Of a DNA stretch of 64,000 nucleotides, positions 18,217 to 27,740 are shown one piece after another. Made by a program: the position numbers and the translations under genes. This DNA is from CAVUNY01 sp963843535 (GTDB lineage: Bacteria; Chloroflexota; Anaerolineae; Anaerolineales; Anaerolineaceae). The stretch spans positions 434,001 to 498,000 of the forward strand of contig CAWJKU010000004.1 of assembly GCA_963843535.1 (NCBI GenBank), read 5' to 3'. How positions within the stretch are numbered: position 1 is the first letter of the stretch; the number at the start of each line of letters is the position of its first letter. The notes beneath the pieces are model-generated. The model worked only from the letters and a program-made list of their open reading frames with translations. It had not been told where the DNA came from and ran no database searches.

Positions 18217-19520
18217 ATCCGGAGCCTGAAATCTCTTCCGCCCGTCCAGGCGACAAAAAAACGCTGACATCTGCCGATGAGGTGCTTTCTGGCACCAGCA
18301 AGAAAGGGCGTCTGGCGCGCCTTCTGCCATTCTTAGGCCCCGCTTTCATCGCCAGCATCGCATATGTCGACCCGGGAAACTTTGCGACCAATATCGCCGG
18401 GGGCGCTCAATTCGGGTATACCCTGCTGTGGGTGATCGTCGCCAGCAACCTGATGGCCATGCTGATCCAAATGTTGTCTGCAAAATTGGGCATCGCCACT
18501 GGTAGAAATCTGGCGGAGCACTGCCGCGCGCGTTTTCCGGCCTGGGTGGTATGGGCCATGTGGGGACTGATGGAGCTGGTCGCCATGGCGACCGACCTGG
18601 CGGAGTTCCTGGGGGCAGCATTAGGGTTCAATTTGCTGTTTGGGATACCTTTATGGGTGGCCGGGATCATGACTGCGATTGTGACTTTCTTGATTCTGGG
18701 CCTGGAGCGATTTGGGTTTCGCCCGCTGGAAGCGGTGATCACTTCTTTTGTGGGGGTGATCGCGGTGAGCTATGTGATCGAGACCATTCTTGACCGTCCG
18801 GATTGGGGCCTGGTGGCGCAGCACGCTTTCATCCCTCAATTCAGCGGGCCAGAAAGCATTCTGCTGGCGACGGGCATCCTGGGCGCCACGGTGATGCCGC
18901 ATGCGATTTATTTGCATTCCGCCCTGACCCAATCGCGGATCGTTACCCGTGAGCCTTCGAAGCTAAAACGTTTATTCAGATTCGAGCTGGTGGATGTTTT
19001 GATTGCGATGGGTATGGCCAGCCTGGTGAACGGAGCGATGTTGATCATGTCCGCCTCTACCTTCTTTACGCAAGGGTTGGAACATATCGGCACAATCGAA
19101 GAGGCGCACCGCACATTGGAACCGTTATTAGGCCCTGCGGCCAGCGTCGTGTTTGCCCTCTCTCTCCTGGCTTCAGGCCTTTCCTCTTCATCAGTTGGCA
19201 CTATGGCCGGACAGGTGATCATGCAAGGTTTCCTGCACCGTGAAATACCGGTCTGGATCCGGCGCTCGGTGACGATGATACCTTCCATCATCGTCATCTT
19301 CCTGGGACTGGATCCGACGAGGACTCTGGTCTTCAGCCAGGTCGTGCTGAGTTTTGGACTGCCGTTTGCCATCATTCCATTGGTGATGTTTACCAGCAAC
19401 CCTCAGTTGATGGGTGTACTGGTGAATCGAAAACCTACCACCGTCATAGCGGCGATGGTAGCTGGTTTGATCGTCTTATTGAATTTCTACCTGCTGTATG
19501 TGACATTCGGTGGAGGTTAA
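18213..19520 (+). CDS. mntH: Nramp-family divalent metal transporter (MntH-like)
   Basis: Proton-coupled manganese/iron importer of about 435 residues and 11 helices. IAYVDPGNFATNI carries the DPGN metal-binding motif of helix 1, and VMPHAIYLHSAL the MPH motif of helix 6. The start is the ATG at 18213, which overlaps the preceding stop as ATGA and follows GGGGGGAAACC; an upstream frame extension is not needed. The first 35 residues are polar and cytoplasmic. A universal stress protein follows 3 bases after the stop. Confidence 0.92.
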   Translation: MNPEPEISSARPGDKKTLTSADEVLSGTSKKGRLARLLPFLGPAFIASIAYVDPGNFATNIAGGAQFGYTLLWVIVASNLMAMLIQMLSAKLGIATGRNLAEHCRARFPAWVVWAMWGLMELVAMATDLAEFLGAALGFNLLFGIPLWVAGIMTAIVTFLILGLERFGFRPLEAVITSFVGVIAVSYVIETILDRPDWGLVAQHAFIPQFSGPESILLATGILGATVMPHAIYLHSALTQSRIVTREPSKLKRLFRFELVDVLIAMGMASLVNGAMLIMSASTFFTQGLEHIGTIEEAHRTLEPLLGPAASVVFALSLLASGLSSSSVGTMAGQVIMQGFLHREIPVWIRRSVTMIPSIIVIFLGLDPTRTLVFSQVVLSFGLPFAIIPLVMFTSNPQLMGVLVNRKPTTVIAAMVAGLIVLLNFYLLYVTFGGG

Positions 19521-19523
19521 GCG

Positions 19524-20420
19524 ATGTTTTCTCACTTACTTGTACCCTTAGATGGTTCAAAACTGGCCGAAGGCTCCCTGCCGGTTGCATCCATGCTTTG
19601 CCAAAAATTGAATGCTGTCGCGACCCTCATCCACATTATTGAAAAGGATGCTCCCCAGGAAATACACGGCGAGCGCCACCTGACTGATGAAGAAGAAGCC
19701 TGCCGCTATCTGAACGAGATTGCCGAGAAATATTTTCCACCCGGTTCTGTTACCTGCCATGTGCATGCCGAAAAAGTCCAGGACGTAGCCCAGAGCATCA
19801 GCGATCATAGCGGGGAGCTGGCGCCGGATTTGATCGTGATGTGTACTCACGGGAAAAGCGGACTGCGGGATATTATGGTCGGGAGTATTGCCCAGCAAAT
19901 TATTGGACTGGGAAAAACACCGATCTTACTGGTAAACCCGCAAGAGGGCAGTGCGGGAAATCCACAATTTAATAAAATTCTGGTTGCCCTGGATGGTGAT
20001 CCTGGCCACGACGCGTCGCTGCCGGTAGCTGCGGAACTGGCCCAAAAATTGGGGGCTGAGCTGCACCTTTTAACTGTAGTTCATACCCTGGGAACGCTGC
20101 CTGGTGAGCGTGCTGCCACCGGATGGATGCTTCCAGGGGCAACCCGGGCCATGCTGGATATGGATGAAGAGGCGGCCCTTGAACACCTGCAAATGCTGGC
20201 AAGCCAGTGGCGAAAAACAGATTTATCTGTTACAACTGAGGTTCTGCGTGGCGACCCTGCCCAGCAGATTTTGGCCTGTACTGCTTCTGTCCAGGCGGAT
20301 TTGATTGCTCTGGCGACACACGGCAAGGCGGGCATGAGCGCATTCTGGTCGAGCAGTGTGGGTCCCAAAGTGATTACCGCTTCACGAAGCCCTTTGTTAT
20401 TGATCCCGGTTAAGAAATGA
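19524..20420 (+). CDS. Tandem UspA-domain universal stress protein
   Basis: Two UspA domains in one 298-residue chain. Domain 1 (1-145) begins MFSHLLVPLDGSKLAEGSL and ends with MCTHGKSGLRDIMVGSIAQQ, which keeps the G-x2-G-x9-G(S) ATP motif. Domain 2 (about 150-298) begins KILVALDGDPGHD and ends ATHGKAGMSAFWSSSVGPKV, where the motif is altered. So the first domain may bind ATP while the second is degenerate. GGAGG precedes the ATG. It directly follows the Nramp transporter; Usp genes are often placed next to transporters they may regulate. Confidence 0.9.
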   Translation: MFSHLLVPLDGSKLAEGSLPVASMLCQKLNAVATLIHIIEKDAPQEIHGERHLTDEEEACRYLNEIAEKYFPPGSVTCHVHAEKVQDVAQSISDHSGELAPDLIVMCTHGKSGLRDIMVGSIAQQIIGLGKTPILLVNPQEGSAGNPQFNKILVALDGDPGHDASLPVAAELAQKLGAELHLLTVVHTLGTLPGERAATGWMLPGATRAMLDMDEEAALEHLQMLASQWRKTDLSVTTEVLRGDPAQQILACTASVQADLIALATHGKAGMSAFWSSSVGPKVITASRSPLLLIPVKK

Positions 20421-20426
20421 GGATAA

Positions 20427-20843
20427 ATGAGCATGTTTCGTAAAACGACTCCTCCTACACCGCCCCCCGCCGTTCCTGCCGAACGGGTTACGTCGGTCCT
20501 CGGTCCGGGCATTAACTGGCAGGGAAATTTACGCGGCAGCGGCGGTGTGAGAATCGAAGGCACATTCGAGGGAGAAATTCAAATTCTTGGCCTGGTCGTG
20601 GTCGGTGAGACCGGACGGGTAACCTGTGAAAATCTGAAGGCCAACACGGTGGTTGTGGCCGGGGCAGTGCGCAGCAACATCACCGCTGAAAAGCTGGAAA
20701 TACGCAGCTCGGGGCGGGTCTGGGGGGATGTGACCGTCGTGTCTTTCTCGACGGAAGAAGGCGCCTTCTTACGGGGTTCGGTCAAGATGGAAGAGAAAGT
20801 GGAAATAAAAATTGAGGGTGAAGGCGGAGAGGAGAACGCTTAG
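20427..20843 (+). CDS. Bactofilin (polymer-forming cytoskeletal protein)
   Basis: A 138-residue bactofilin (DUF583). A Pro-rich N-terminal tail (residues 1-20) precedes the beta-helix core, starting LGPGINWQGNLRGSGGVRIE and running through GEIQILGLVVVGETGRVTC to the GDVTVVSFSTEEGAFLRGS segment. Members polymerise without nucleotide and organise cell-wall or morphology enzymes at the membrane. It sits 6 bases after the Usp gene, likely in the same transcript. Confidence 0.9.
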   Translation: MSMFRKTTPPTPPPAVPAERVTSVLGPGINWQGNLRGSGGVRIEGTFEGEIQILGLVVVGETGRVTCENLKANTVVVAGAVRSNITAEKLEIRSSGRVWGDVTVVSFSTEEGAFLRGSVKMEEKVEIKIEGEGGEENA

Positions 20844-20939
20844 TCGGCATCATTAGGTCCAGGACGCTGAAAATTTCGGGATTTTACATCCTGGTTTCTG
20901 GTCCGGGATTATGGCCGAATTTCTTTGTGGACAACCTGT

Positions 20940-21659
20940 ATGGATCAAATTTTATTGTACCTGTCGGAATGGATTGGCTCAATAGCCGTGGCGATGATTG
21001 CCGGCATCAGTCCGAAGTTCCGCCGAACCAAATTGGTTTTTAAATACCCGCGGCGTGAGGGCATCGTGGCCCTGGCTGTATTTGGCGTAGCCATGCTGAT
21101 TACGCTAATTTTGGCCACCCTGCCGACATTTACCCTGGGGGGGTTGTCAAAACCGCTCTCCGACCGCCTGTTTGTCGCGGCAGCTGGCCTCATTCCGGTG
21201 GTTGTGGCGCTCTACCGACGAAAGCAGCCGGTGCGCAGCGCGGGATGGCCCCGAGATAAACTGGCAGGCGCTTTTCAGCTTGGCCTGGCGCTGGCCTTCC
21301 TGGTTATTTTTCTGCGCGGGAAATTTCTGACAGTGCTCACCAGCATGAGCGGCCCTGAAGCAAGCATGCTGGGTTTCCTGCTGATAGCTGCCGTGTGCGA
21401 AGAAACAATATTTCGCGGGTATATCCAGCAGCGTCTGGCGGCATGGTGGGGGCCAAACATCGGCTGGCTGGCGGCAGCGGTTTTATTTTTGCTGTGGCAG
21501 CTGCCAGGATTGCTGGCAGCTCCCGATCAGCTGCCGCTGTCTATCGCGGTGGCCGGAATTCAATCTCTGGTAGCGGGTTTCATCATGCAGCGCAGCGGTC
21601 ATGTCCTGTCCCCGGCTTTGTATCGTGCGGTATCCGATTGGCTGATATTTGTTGCTTGA
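20940..21659 (+). CDS. CPBP-family membrane protein with altered catalytic residues
   Basis: About 240 residues, seven or eight helices, Rce1/CPBP intramembrane protease family. Motif 1 is present as CEETIFRGYIQQRL (EExxxR). The expected FxxxH of motif 2 reads FLLWQ, and the HxxxN/D of motif 3 reads YRAVSD, so both histidines appear to be missing. It may therefore be a non-catalytic member. The ATG at 20940 (MDQILLYL) is chosen over an upstream TTG. The next gene, proS, follows 11 bases later. Confidence 0.7.
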   Translation: MDQILLYLSEWIGSIAVAMIAGISPKFRRTKLVFKYPRREGIVALAVFGVAMLITLILATLPTFTLGGLSKPLSDRLFVAAAGLIPVVVALYRRKQPVRSAGWPRDKLAGAFQLGLALAFLVIFLRGKFLTVLTSMSGPEASMLGFLLIAAVCEETIFRGYIQQRLAAWWGPNIGWLAAAVLFLLWQLPGLLAAPDQLPLSIAVAGIQSLVAGFIMQRSGHVLSPALYRAVSDWLIFVA

Positions 21660-21670
21660 GGTGATTTTGT

Positions 21671-23416
21671 ATGCGCATGTCACGCCTGTTCCATCAAACC
21701 CTGCGCGAACCCCCATCTGATGCGGAAGTAGCCAGCCACCAGCTGCTGCTGCGGGCGGGTTATATTCGTCCATTGGCAGCTGGCGTATTCAGCTATTTAC
21801 CCCTGGCACGCCGGGCGATGAACCGGATTGAGACCATACTGCACGAAGAGATAGACGCCATCGGCGGCCAGGAAGTGACCATGCCGGTGGTCAACCCGGC
21901 GGAACTCTGGCAAGAAACCGGGCGCTGGTACCAGATTGGCAGTGAAATGGGCCGCTTTAAGGATAAAACGGGCCACGATATGGTGCTGGCGATGACCCAC
22001 GAGGAGGCTACTGCTGACCTGGTGCGGAACGTGATCCGTTCTTACCGCCAGCTTCCGGCATTGATTTACCACATCCAGACCAAATGGCGCGATGATCCGC
22101 GCCCGCGGGCCGGGTTGATCCGGGTGCGCGAGTTTACCATGCTGGACAGCTACAGCCTGGATGCCAGTTGGGAAGGATTGGATGCCCAATACCAGGCCCA
22201 TTATGACGCGTATTTTAAGATTTTCAAACGCTGCGGCTTGCCGGTGGTGGCAGTAAAATCCGATACCGGCATGATGGGCGGCAAGCTTGCTCACGAATAT
22301 ATGTACCTGACCCCTATTGGGGAGGATACCCTGATCTTTTGTGACGTCTGCGGGTATGCGGCCAACCGCCAGGTGGCGCGTTTCAAACGCCCTCCGGCTG
22401 AAGAGGAACCTTCTCGACCCCTTGAAAAAATTCCTACCCCGCATACAGCGACCATCGAAGACCTGGCAGCCCTGCTACAGGTGACTACCGCGCGCACAGC
22501 CAAAGCGGTGTTTTTGATGGCGGCCTATGATGTGAACGGTCAGACGGCAGAGCGGTTTGTCTTCGCCGTTGTACGCGGAGACAGCGAGGTAAATGAATAT
22601 AAACTGGCCAATGTGCTCAGCCCTGTGCTTGAGGGCGCCGTTACCGGGCTGCGCCCGGCGACCGAAGAGGAAATCAAATCGATCGGCGCTGTTCCCGGTT
22701 ATGCTTCGCCGATTGGCCTGGCTGCCAGTGCGCGCTGGCTGACCGTGGTGGATGAAGCCATACCGGCATCTCCCAACCTGGTTGCCGGAGCGAACGATGA
22801 GGGTTTTCACCTGCTGAATACGAATTACGGACGCGATTATACTGCGGCCCTGGTCGCGGATATCGCGGCTGCCGGTGATTCTGCGGTTTGCCCCGAGTGC
22901 GGCAGTACGATGCGCGCCTCCCGCGGGGTGGAGGTTGGCAATATATTTAAATTGGGCACGCGCTATTCCGAGGCGATGGGCTGCCGGTTCCTCGACGAGC
23001 AGGGCCAGTCTCACCCGGTGATCATGGGATCGTATGGGATCGGCGTGGGCCGCCTGCTGGCATGCCTGGCAGAGGAATGCCATGACGAGCGGGGATTGTT
23101 CTGGCCAGCCGCGGTGGCACCGTACCCGGTGCACATCATCCGTCTGAGCGGTAAGAGCGGGACGGCGGATGCCGCCGCAGATGAGCTTTACCAGCGCTAC
23201 CAGGCATCCGGCCTGGAGCCGCTCTATGATGACCGCTCTGAAAGCGCCGGGGTTAAATTTATGGATGCTGACCTGATGGGCATGCCTGTCAGGATTACTG
23301 TTAGCGAACGCTCTCTAAACCAAGGTGGGGTTGAATTTAAACCGAGAACAGGCAGCGAGGTAAGCGTGATCCCAATGGAGGAGGTTGTCGAGCGCACCAG
23401 CCGTCTGGTCCGGTAA
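21671..23416 (+). CDS. proS: Prolyl-tRNA synthetase, bacterial type
   Basis: Class II aminoacyl-tRNA synthetase charging tRNA-Pro. The 581-residue chain has the bacterial arrangement: motif 1 region with RAGYIRPLAAGVFSYLPLA, motif 2 with KWRDDPRPRAGLIRVREF, an inserted Ala-Pro editing (YbaK-like) domain at about 240-400, motif 3 with MGSYGIGVGRLLA, and the C-terminal anticodon-binding domain. Two Met codons lie at the start (MRM); the first is used. The gene is intact, in contrast to several neighbours with frameshifts. Confidence 0.96.
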   Translation: MRMSRLFHQTLREPPSDAEVASHQLLLRAGYIRPLAAGVFSYLPLARRAMNRIETILHEEIDAIGGQEVTMPVVNPAELWQETGRWYQIGSEMGRFKDKTGHDMVLAMTHEEATADLVRNVIRSYRQLPALIYHIQTKWRDDPRPRAGLIRVREFTMLDSYSLDASWEGLDAQYQAHYDAYFKIFKRCGLPVVAVKSDTGMMGGKLAHEYMYLTPIGEDTLIFCDVCGYAANRQVARFKRPPAEEEPSRPLEKIPTPHTATIEDLAALLQVTTARTAKAVFLMAAYDVNGQTAERFVFAVVRGDSEVNEYKLANVLSPVLEGAVTGLRPATEEEIKSIGAVPGYASPIGLAASARWLTVVDEAIPASPNLVAGANDEGFHLLNTNYGRDYTAALVADIAAAGDSAVCPECGSTMRASRGVEVGNIFKLGTRYSEAMGCRFLDEQGQSHPVIMGSYGIGVGRLLACLAEECHDERGLFWPAAVAPYPVHIIRLSGKSGTADAAADELYQRYQASGLEPLYDDRSESAGVKFMDADLMGMPVRITVSERSLNQGGVEFKPRTGSEVSVIPMEEVVERTSRLVR

Positions 23417-23443
23417 GGAAGATTTTTTTTCAGTGGAGGAACA

Positions 23444-24619
23444 ATGTATTTTCGTAAACGATCGATTACGTTGTTTGTGATTTTGGGGGTTGTATTTATC
23501 AGTCTGGCCTGTTCAATAGGCAATTTGATCCCAAACCTGGGTGGGAATCCAACGGCGACCCCCGATGATGCGGTGTTAATCCAACCGACTGATGCGGCGC
23601 CAACCGTTTCCGCACCCACTCCCACCTCGCCAACTCTGCGTGCATCTCCGACGCCGACATCTCCGCGTGCATCCGCGACGCCGGCATCTCTGAAGACGAC
23701 CCAGACTGCCACCCCAGAATTGGCGGATATCCAGACCGGGCTGGATAAGCTGGACAGCTACCAGATGGATTTTGAGATCGTCCTGGAAGGGAAAGATCCC
23801 AATGGCAAAGACGCTAAACAAAACCTCAAATTATTCCAGGAGGTTATTAAATCAAAAGACAGCATGCACATGAAAATTGAGGGGACCGGGTTATCCACCG
23901 GCCTGACCAACGGTGCAGTTGAGACTTTCCAGATCGGAAAAACCGGTTATTTGCTGGCGGTCGGAGAAAATCAAACCACCCCAACCTGCATTTCCTATTC
24001 CAGCGACTCCCCGATGGTGGATCTGGACACGCTCACGCCGGAGAACATGCTCGGCCAGATCCAAGAGCAGACTCTGATAGCCAAAGGCGAGACGGTGAAC
24101 GGGGTGAAAACCGACCATTATAAAATCACGCGGGGCAGCCTGGGCATCGGAACGGTCACATCCGAAAATGGTGAAGCCTGGTTGGCCCAGGACGGCAATT
24201 ACCTGGTGCGGTATACGGGGCAGGCAGAAGGTGAATTTGAGCTGTCTGACGATAAAATTACCGGCGTGATGACCTGGACATTCAATTTGAGTAAAATTAA
24301 CCAGCTGAAGGAGATCACCCTGGCGCCAGAATGCGCTGCCGCGGGCCAGGCCAGCCAGGATCTACCCATCCCACCCAATGCCGCTGACCAAAGCACCTTT
24401 GGGGATATTATTACCTTCACCAGCCCAGACGCGCCCAAAGCAGTGGCCGATTTCTACCGCAGTGAGCTGCCAACTAAAGGCTGGAAAATTGACAAAGACA
24501 GCGCCCTGGGGACGATCGTGGTCTTAAAAATCTCTAAGGGCGAACGTGTAATGCAGATCATGATCTCTCCTGGAACTGGAGATAAGGGCAGTTCGGTCAT
24601 GATCACGAAGTCGGAGTAA
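23444..24619 (+). CDS. Secreted lipoprotein with LolA-like middle region
   Basis: A 391-residue predicted lipoprotein. The signal ends in the lipobox VFISLAC at about residue 24, followed by a Pro/Thr/Ala-rich linker to residue 85. The middle (about 90-290) alternates beta-type segments such as LDKLDSYQMDFEIVLEG and KTDHYKITRGSLGIGTV, reminiscent of LolA/LppX-like lipid-binding folds, but this is weak. The C-terminus (AVADFYRSELPTKGWKIDKD) resembles a small domain common in Chloroflexota lipoproteins. GGAGG precedes the ATG. Function unknown. Confidence 0.65.
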   Translation: MYFRKRSITLFVILGVVFISLACSIGNLIPNLGGNPTATPDDAVLIQPTDAAPTVSAPTPTSPTLRASPTPTSPRASATPASLKTTQTATPELADIQTGLDKLDSYQMDFEIVLEGKDPNGKDAKQNLKLFQEVIKSKDSMHMKIEGTGLSTGLTNGAVETFQIGKTGYLLAVGENQTTPTCISYSSDSPMVDLDTLTPENMLGQIQEQTLIAKGETVNGVKTDHYKITRGSLGIGTVTSENGEAWLAQDGNYLVRYTGQAEGEFELSDDKITGVMTWTFNLSKINQLKEITLAPECAAAGQASQDLPIPPNAADQSTFGDIITFTSPDAPKAVADFYRSELPTKGWKIDKDSALGTIVVLKISKGERVMQIMISPGTGDKGSSVMITKSE

Positions 24620-24662
24620 TATTGCTGCGAACCCGCTGGAAAAGCGGGAACAACCTATATCC

Positions 24663-24699
24663 GGTCTCACCGGGCAGGTTCTACCCACCCGGTGAGACC
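24663..24699. terminator. Hairpin after the lipoprotein gene
   Basis: GGTCTCACCGGG and CCCGGTGAGACC form a perfect 12-base stem around a GC-rich loop. A smaller CCCGCT...AGCGGG hairpin lies at 24632-24648. Both fall between the lipoprotein stop and the DegT gene. Confidence 0.65.
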
Positions 24700-24719
24700 T
24701 ATGTGTACTTGTTTTAAGG

Positions 24720-24725
24720 TAAAAT
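24720..24725 (+). promoter_or_regulatory. -10 box of the DegT gene, leaderless spacing
   Basis: TAAAAT ends 7 bases before the ATG at 24733 with no ribosome site between, just after the terminator hairpin. This suggests a leaderless transcript starting at the A of the ATG. Confidence 0.4.
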
Positions 24726-24732
24726 CACCCCT

Positions 24733-25914
24733 ATGACCCGTTCCTATTCGATCCCGATGTCCTCACCCGATCTCACCGACGCTGAACAGCAGGCGGTGTT
24801 GGGCGTGCTGCAAACCCCGCATTTGAGCATGGGGAAGCAGATTGAAGCATTTGAAACGGCCATGGCCACCTTTAGCGGCGCGCGCCATGCGATTGGGGTT
24901 AGTTCCGGCACCGCTGGACTGCATTTATGCGTGCACGCAGCCGGGATTGGCCCTGGAGATCTGGTGATCACCACCCCCTTTTCTTTCGTGGCGTCATCAA
25001 ACGTGCTGCTGTTTGAACAGGCCGTGCCTGTATTCGTTGACGTTGACCCGCTCACCGGAAATATCGATCCCGAACTTGTCGCCAGGGCGGCGCAGGATCT
25101 GGCCCAAGGAGGTTCAGCTGCCCGGCGCTGGCTGCCGCGGCGCGGGGCCGAACAACCGGGCGCGCTTAAGGCGCTGCTGCCGGTGGATGTTTTTGGCCAG
25201 CCTGCGGATATGGATGCCCTGCAGCGCGTTGCCGGCCAATACCAGCTGCGCATCATAGAAGACTCATGCGAAGCCCTGGGAGCTGAATATAAAGGACGCA
25301 AAGCGGGTATGTTGGGAGATTACGGTGTATTTGCCTTTTACCCCAATAAGCAAATTACCACCGGGGAAGGTGGTCTGATCGTCACCAATGATGACCGCGC
25401 CGCACAGATGATGCGCGCCATGCGCAACCAGGGCCGGGCGCCTGGCGATACCTGGCTGCAGCATACTTACCTGGGTTATAACTACCGCATGGATGAGCTC
25501 AGCGCGGCTTTAGGGGTAGTCCAGATGGGACGGATTGAGGAGCTGTTGAGCAAACGCGAACGTGTCGCGGACTGGTATGCCGAGCGCCTTTCCGAGATCT
25601 CACAGGTGGAGGCGCCGCACCTCTCCGCACAAACGTCGCGTGTCAGCTGGTTTGTTTATGTCATCCGTCTGACGGGTGGAATTGACCGCGGTGGAGTGGC
25701 TGACCGCCTGGCGGACCTGGGCATCCCTGTCCGGCCATATTTCCTGCCCATTCACCTCCAGCCGTATATGGTCGAACGTTTCGGCTACCGGCCCGGTGAT
25801 TTTCCGGTCACGGAAGACCTTGGCGAACGCGGCCTGGCGCTGCCCTTTTCAGGGATGATGACCGAAACACAGGTGGATGCTGTGTGCCGAGCTGTGCAAA
25901 AATCGCTCTCATGA
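24733..25914 (+). CDS. DegT/DnrJ/EryC1/StrS aminotransferase
   Basis: PLP-dependent sugar aminotransferase fold type I, 393 residues. GVSSGTAGLHLCVHAAGIG binds the phosphate, PVDVFGQPADM and IIEDSCEALGAEYKG form the cofactor pocket, and FYPNKQITTGEGG carries the Schiff-base lysine at about residue 207. The family makes amino-sugars for surface glycans or antibiotics. An insertion at about 120-140 (RRWLPRRGAEQPGALK) is unusual. Sugar genes elsewhere in the window are not adjacent, so the product is open. Confidence 0.88.
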   Translation: MTRSYSIPMSSPDLTDAEQQAVLGVLQTPHLSMGKQIEAFETAMATFSGARHAIGVSSGTAGLHLCVHAAGIGPGDLVITTPFSFVASSNVLLFEQAVPVFVDVDPLTGNIDPELVARAAQDLAQGGSAARRWLPRRGAEQPGALKALLPVDVFGQPADMDALQRVAGQYQLRIIEDSCEALGAEYKGRKAGMLGDYGVFAFYPNKQITTGEGGLIVTNDDRAAQMMRAMRNQGRAPGDTWLQHTYLGYNYRMDELSAALGVVQMGRIEELLSKRERVADWYAERLSEISQVEAPHLSAQTSRVSWFVYVIRLTGGIDRGGVADRLADLGIPVRPYFLPIHLQPYMVERFGYRPGDFPVTEDLGERGLALPFSGMMTETQVDAVCRAVQKSLS

Positions 25915-25953
25915 GCGCCGGATTTCCGGTCAGGATCGTACAATTTAAACGGA

Positions 25954-26860
25954 TTGGGTATTATCGTGGATAGTTTATTTCATCCTTCGCGCCGCAACGG
26001 GCTGGTTTTCCAGGGCGTGTTAGTACTGATCCTATGGGCGGGCGGCGGGTTGGCGTTCTTGGTCCTCTTTACGCCAGGACAGCGGGTCAAATGTAATTTT
26101 TTACCTGATGCTTTCGGTGTTTCTGCTTGCCCCAACTCCTTTACTCTTATACCGGCTGTACGCTTTATTACAGGCTTCGTACACATTGGAGAGGGATGGT
26201 TTGCGCATCCGTTGGGGCCTGCGCGGCGAGGATATTCCTCTTCCCCAGATTGAATGGATCCGTCCGGCAAACGAGCTTGGTTTTCCATTGCGCATACCCT
26301 TATCTTCATCGCCCGGCGCTTACCTGGGCTCGACCCGCATGGAAGGATTGGGCCTGGTTGAATATATGGCATCTGACATACGGACGATGCTTTTGGTGGC
26401 AACCCCGAACAAAGTGTTCGTCATCTCCCCGGCTGACCCCAAGGCTTTCATGCGCTCATTCCGCCGGGTGTTTGAGCTTGGCAGTTTATCGCCGCTGCCC
26501 ACTTACTCCGTTCGCCCGGCAGCTTTCCTGGAAAGGGTCTGGGCTGATCTCCCGGCGCGCGCCATGCTGCTGTCAGGTTTTATTCTCACCGCCGCCTTAT
26601 TCATCCTGGTATCGCTGCGGATTCCTACCCTGGCAACGGTTTCCCTGGGTTTTAATGCATCCCAACAACCGCTGGACGCGGGCCCTGCTGAAAGTTTGCT
26701 GCTGCTGGCGGTGTTAGGCGGCTTTGCGTACGTGCTGGATTTATTCACCGGTTTATTTTTCTACCGCCAAACGACCAGCAGACCTGTGGCCTATCTATTG
26801 TGGGGCGCCAGTGTAGTGGCTCCTATCCTTTTGCTGGCTGGCGCGGTTGTGGCGCGCTGA
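25954..26860 (+). CDS. Membrane protein with PH-like domain, one frameshift
   Basis: Two hydrophobic helices near the N-terminus (GLVFQGVLVLILWAGGGLAF and the LMLSVFLLAPTPLLLYRL region), a bacterial PH-like domain at about residues 60-160 (YTLERDGLRIRWGLRGEDI, then a VEYMASDIRTMLLV segment) and two or three C-terminal helices. The frame from the start breaks near 26080; removing one base turns PGQRVKCN into PGSGSNVIFYLMLSVF, joining it to the frame ending at 26860. The start is unsure: TTG 25954 or GTG 25966, neither with a strong ribosome site. Role unknown. The DUF92 gene begins 3 bases after the stop. Confidence 0.65.
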
Positions 26861-26862
26861 GC

Positions 26863-27668
26863 ATGCAGATTCTTCTTGGCGCTGTACTGGCAGTCGTGGC
26901 CGCGGCCCTGGCCTACCGGCTGGGAATGCTCAATCCATCCGGAGCGGTCGCCGCTGCCGGGTTGGGAACAGTGGTTTTTGGGCTTGGGGGGTGGGAATGG
27001 TCCGTGGTTTTGATCGTTTTTTTTGCGTCATCCAGCGCGCTTACCCGGCTGCTGGGGGCGCAAAAAAAGACCTGGCCTCTTCCTTTGGCAAAGGTGGCAA
27101 ACGTGACGCCGGGCAGGTGTTAGCGAATGGGGGGATAGCAGGCCTGATGGTGATCGCGCACGCATTCTGGCCGCATCTGGATTGGCCGTGGGTCGCTTTT
27201 TGCGGAGCATTGGCAGCGGCCAACGCGGATACCTGGGCGACGGAGTTAGGGGTGCTCAGCAAGTCTACACCGCGCCTGATTACCACCTTTCAGCCGGTTG
27301 CGCGCGGCACCTCCGGCGGGGTGACCCTCACCGGCAGCCTGGCGAGCCTGGGAGGAAGCCTGTTAATCGCAGCCTGTGGGCTTGGGCTCCGGCCTTCACC
27401 AATTTTGTCGGCCGGAATCCAGCCTGGGCAGTTCGCGGCTGCCGTGACCCTGGCCGGCTTGCTGGGCAGCCTGGCCGATTCGGCTCTTGGGGCCGCTTTG
27501 CAGGCGATTTATTTTTGCCCGGCATGTAAAAAAGAGACGGAACGGCATCCATTCCACACCTGCGGAGCAGCCACCAGCCGGGTACGCGGCCTGGCCTGGT
27601 TGGATAACGACCGGGTTAACGCGATCTGCACTCTGACCGGTTCGCTGGTGGCTGTGTTTCTGATTTAA
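26863..27668 (+). CDS. DUF92 / VTE6-like membrane protein, one frameshift
   Basis: Polytopic protein of the DUF92 family, which includes plant phytyl-phosphate kinase (VTE6). Signature motifs in order: GMLNPSGAVAAAGLGT, FGKGGKRDAGQVLANGG, AAANADTWATELG, PVARGTSGGVTLTG and LGSLADSALGAALQ, with a late CPACKK...HTCG pair. The first frame ends at 27123; a run of seven A at about 27061-27067 has probably lost one A, after which DLASSFGKGGKRDAG follows. Together about 268 residues, a normal size. In bacteria it may phosphorylate polyprenyl or phytyl alcohols; this is inference from the plant member. Confidence 0.82.
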
Positions 27669-27681
27669 TTATCAGGATAAT

Positions 27682-27716
27682 GTAGTTTTTGGCCGGTGAA
27701 ACCGGCCAAAAACTAC
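27682..27716. terminator. 16-base-stem hairpin with GAA loop between convergent genes
   Basis: GTAGTTTTTGGCCGGT, loop GAA, then the exact reverse complement. It lies between the stop of the plus-strand DUF92 gene and the stop of the minus-strand DnaC-like gene and could end transcription from both sides. Confidence 0.65.
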
Positions 27717-27740
27717 GCAATATATTATTCCCTCGTTCAA

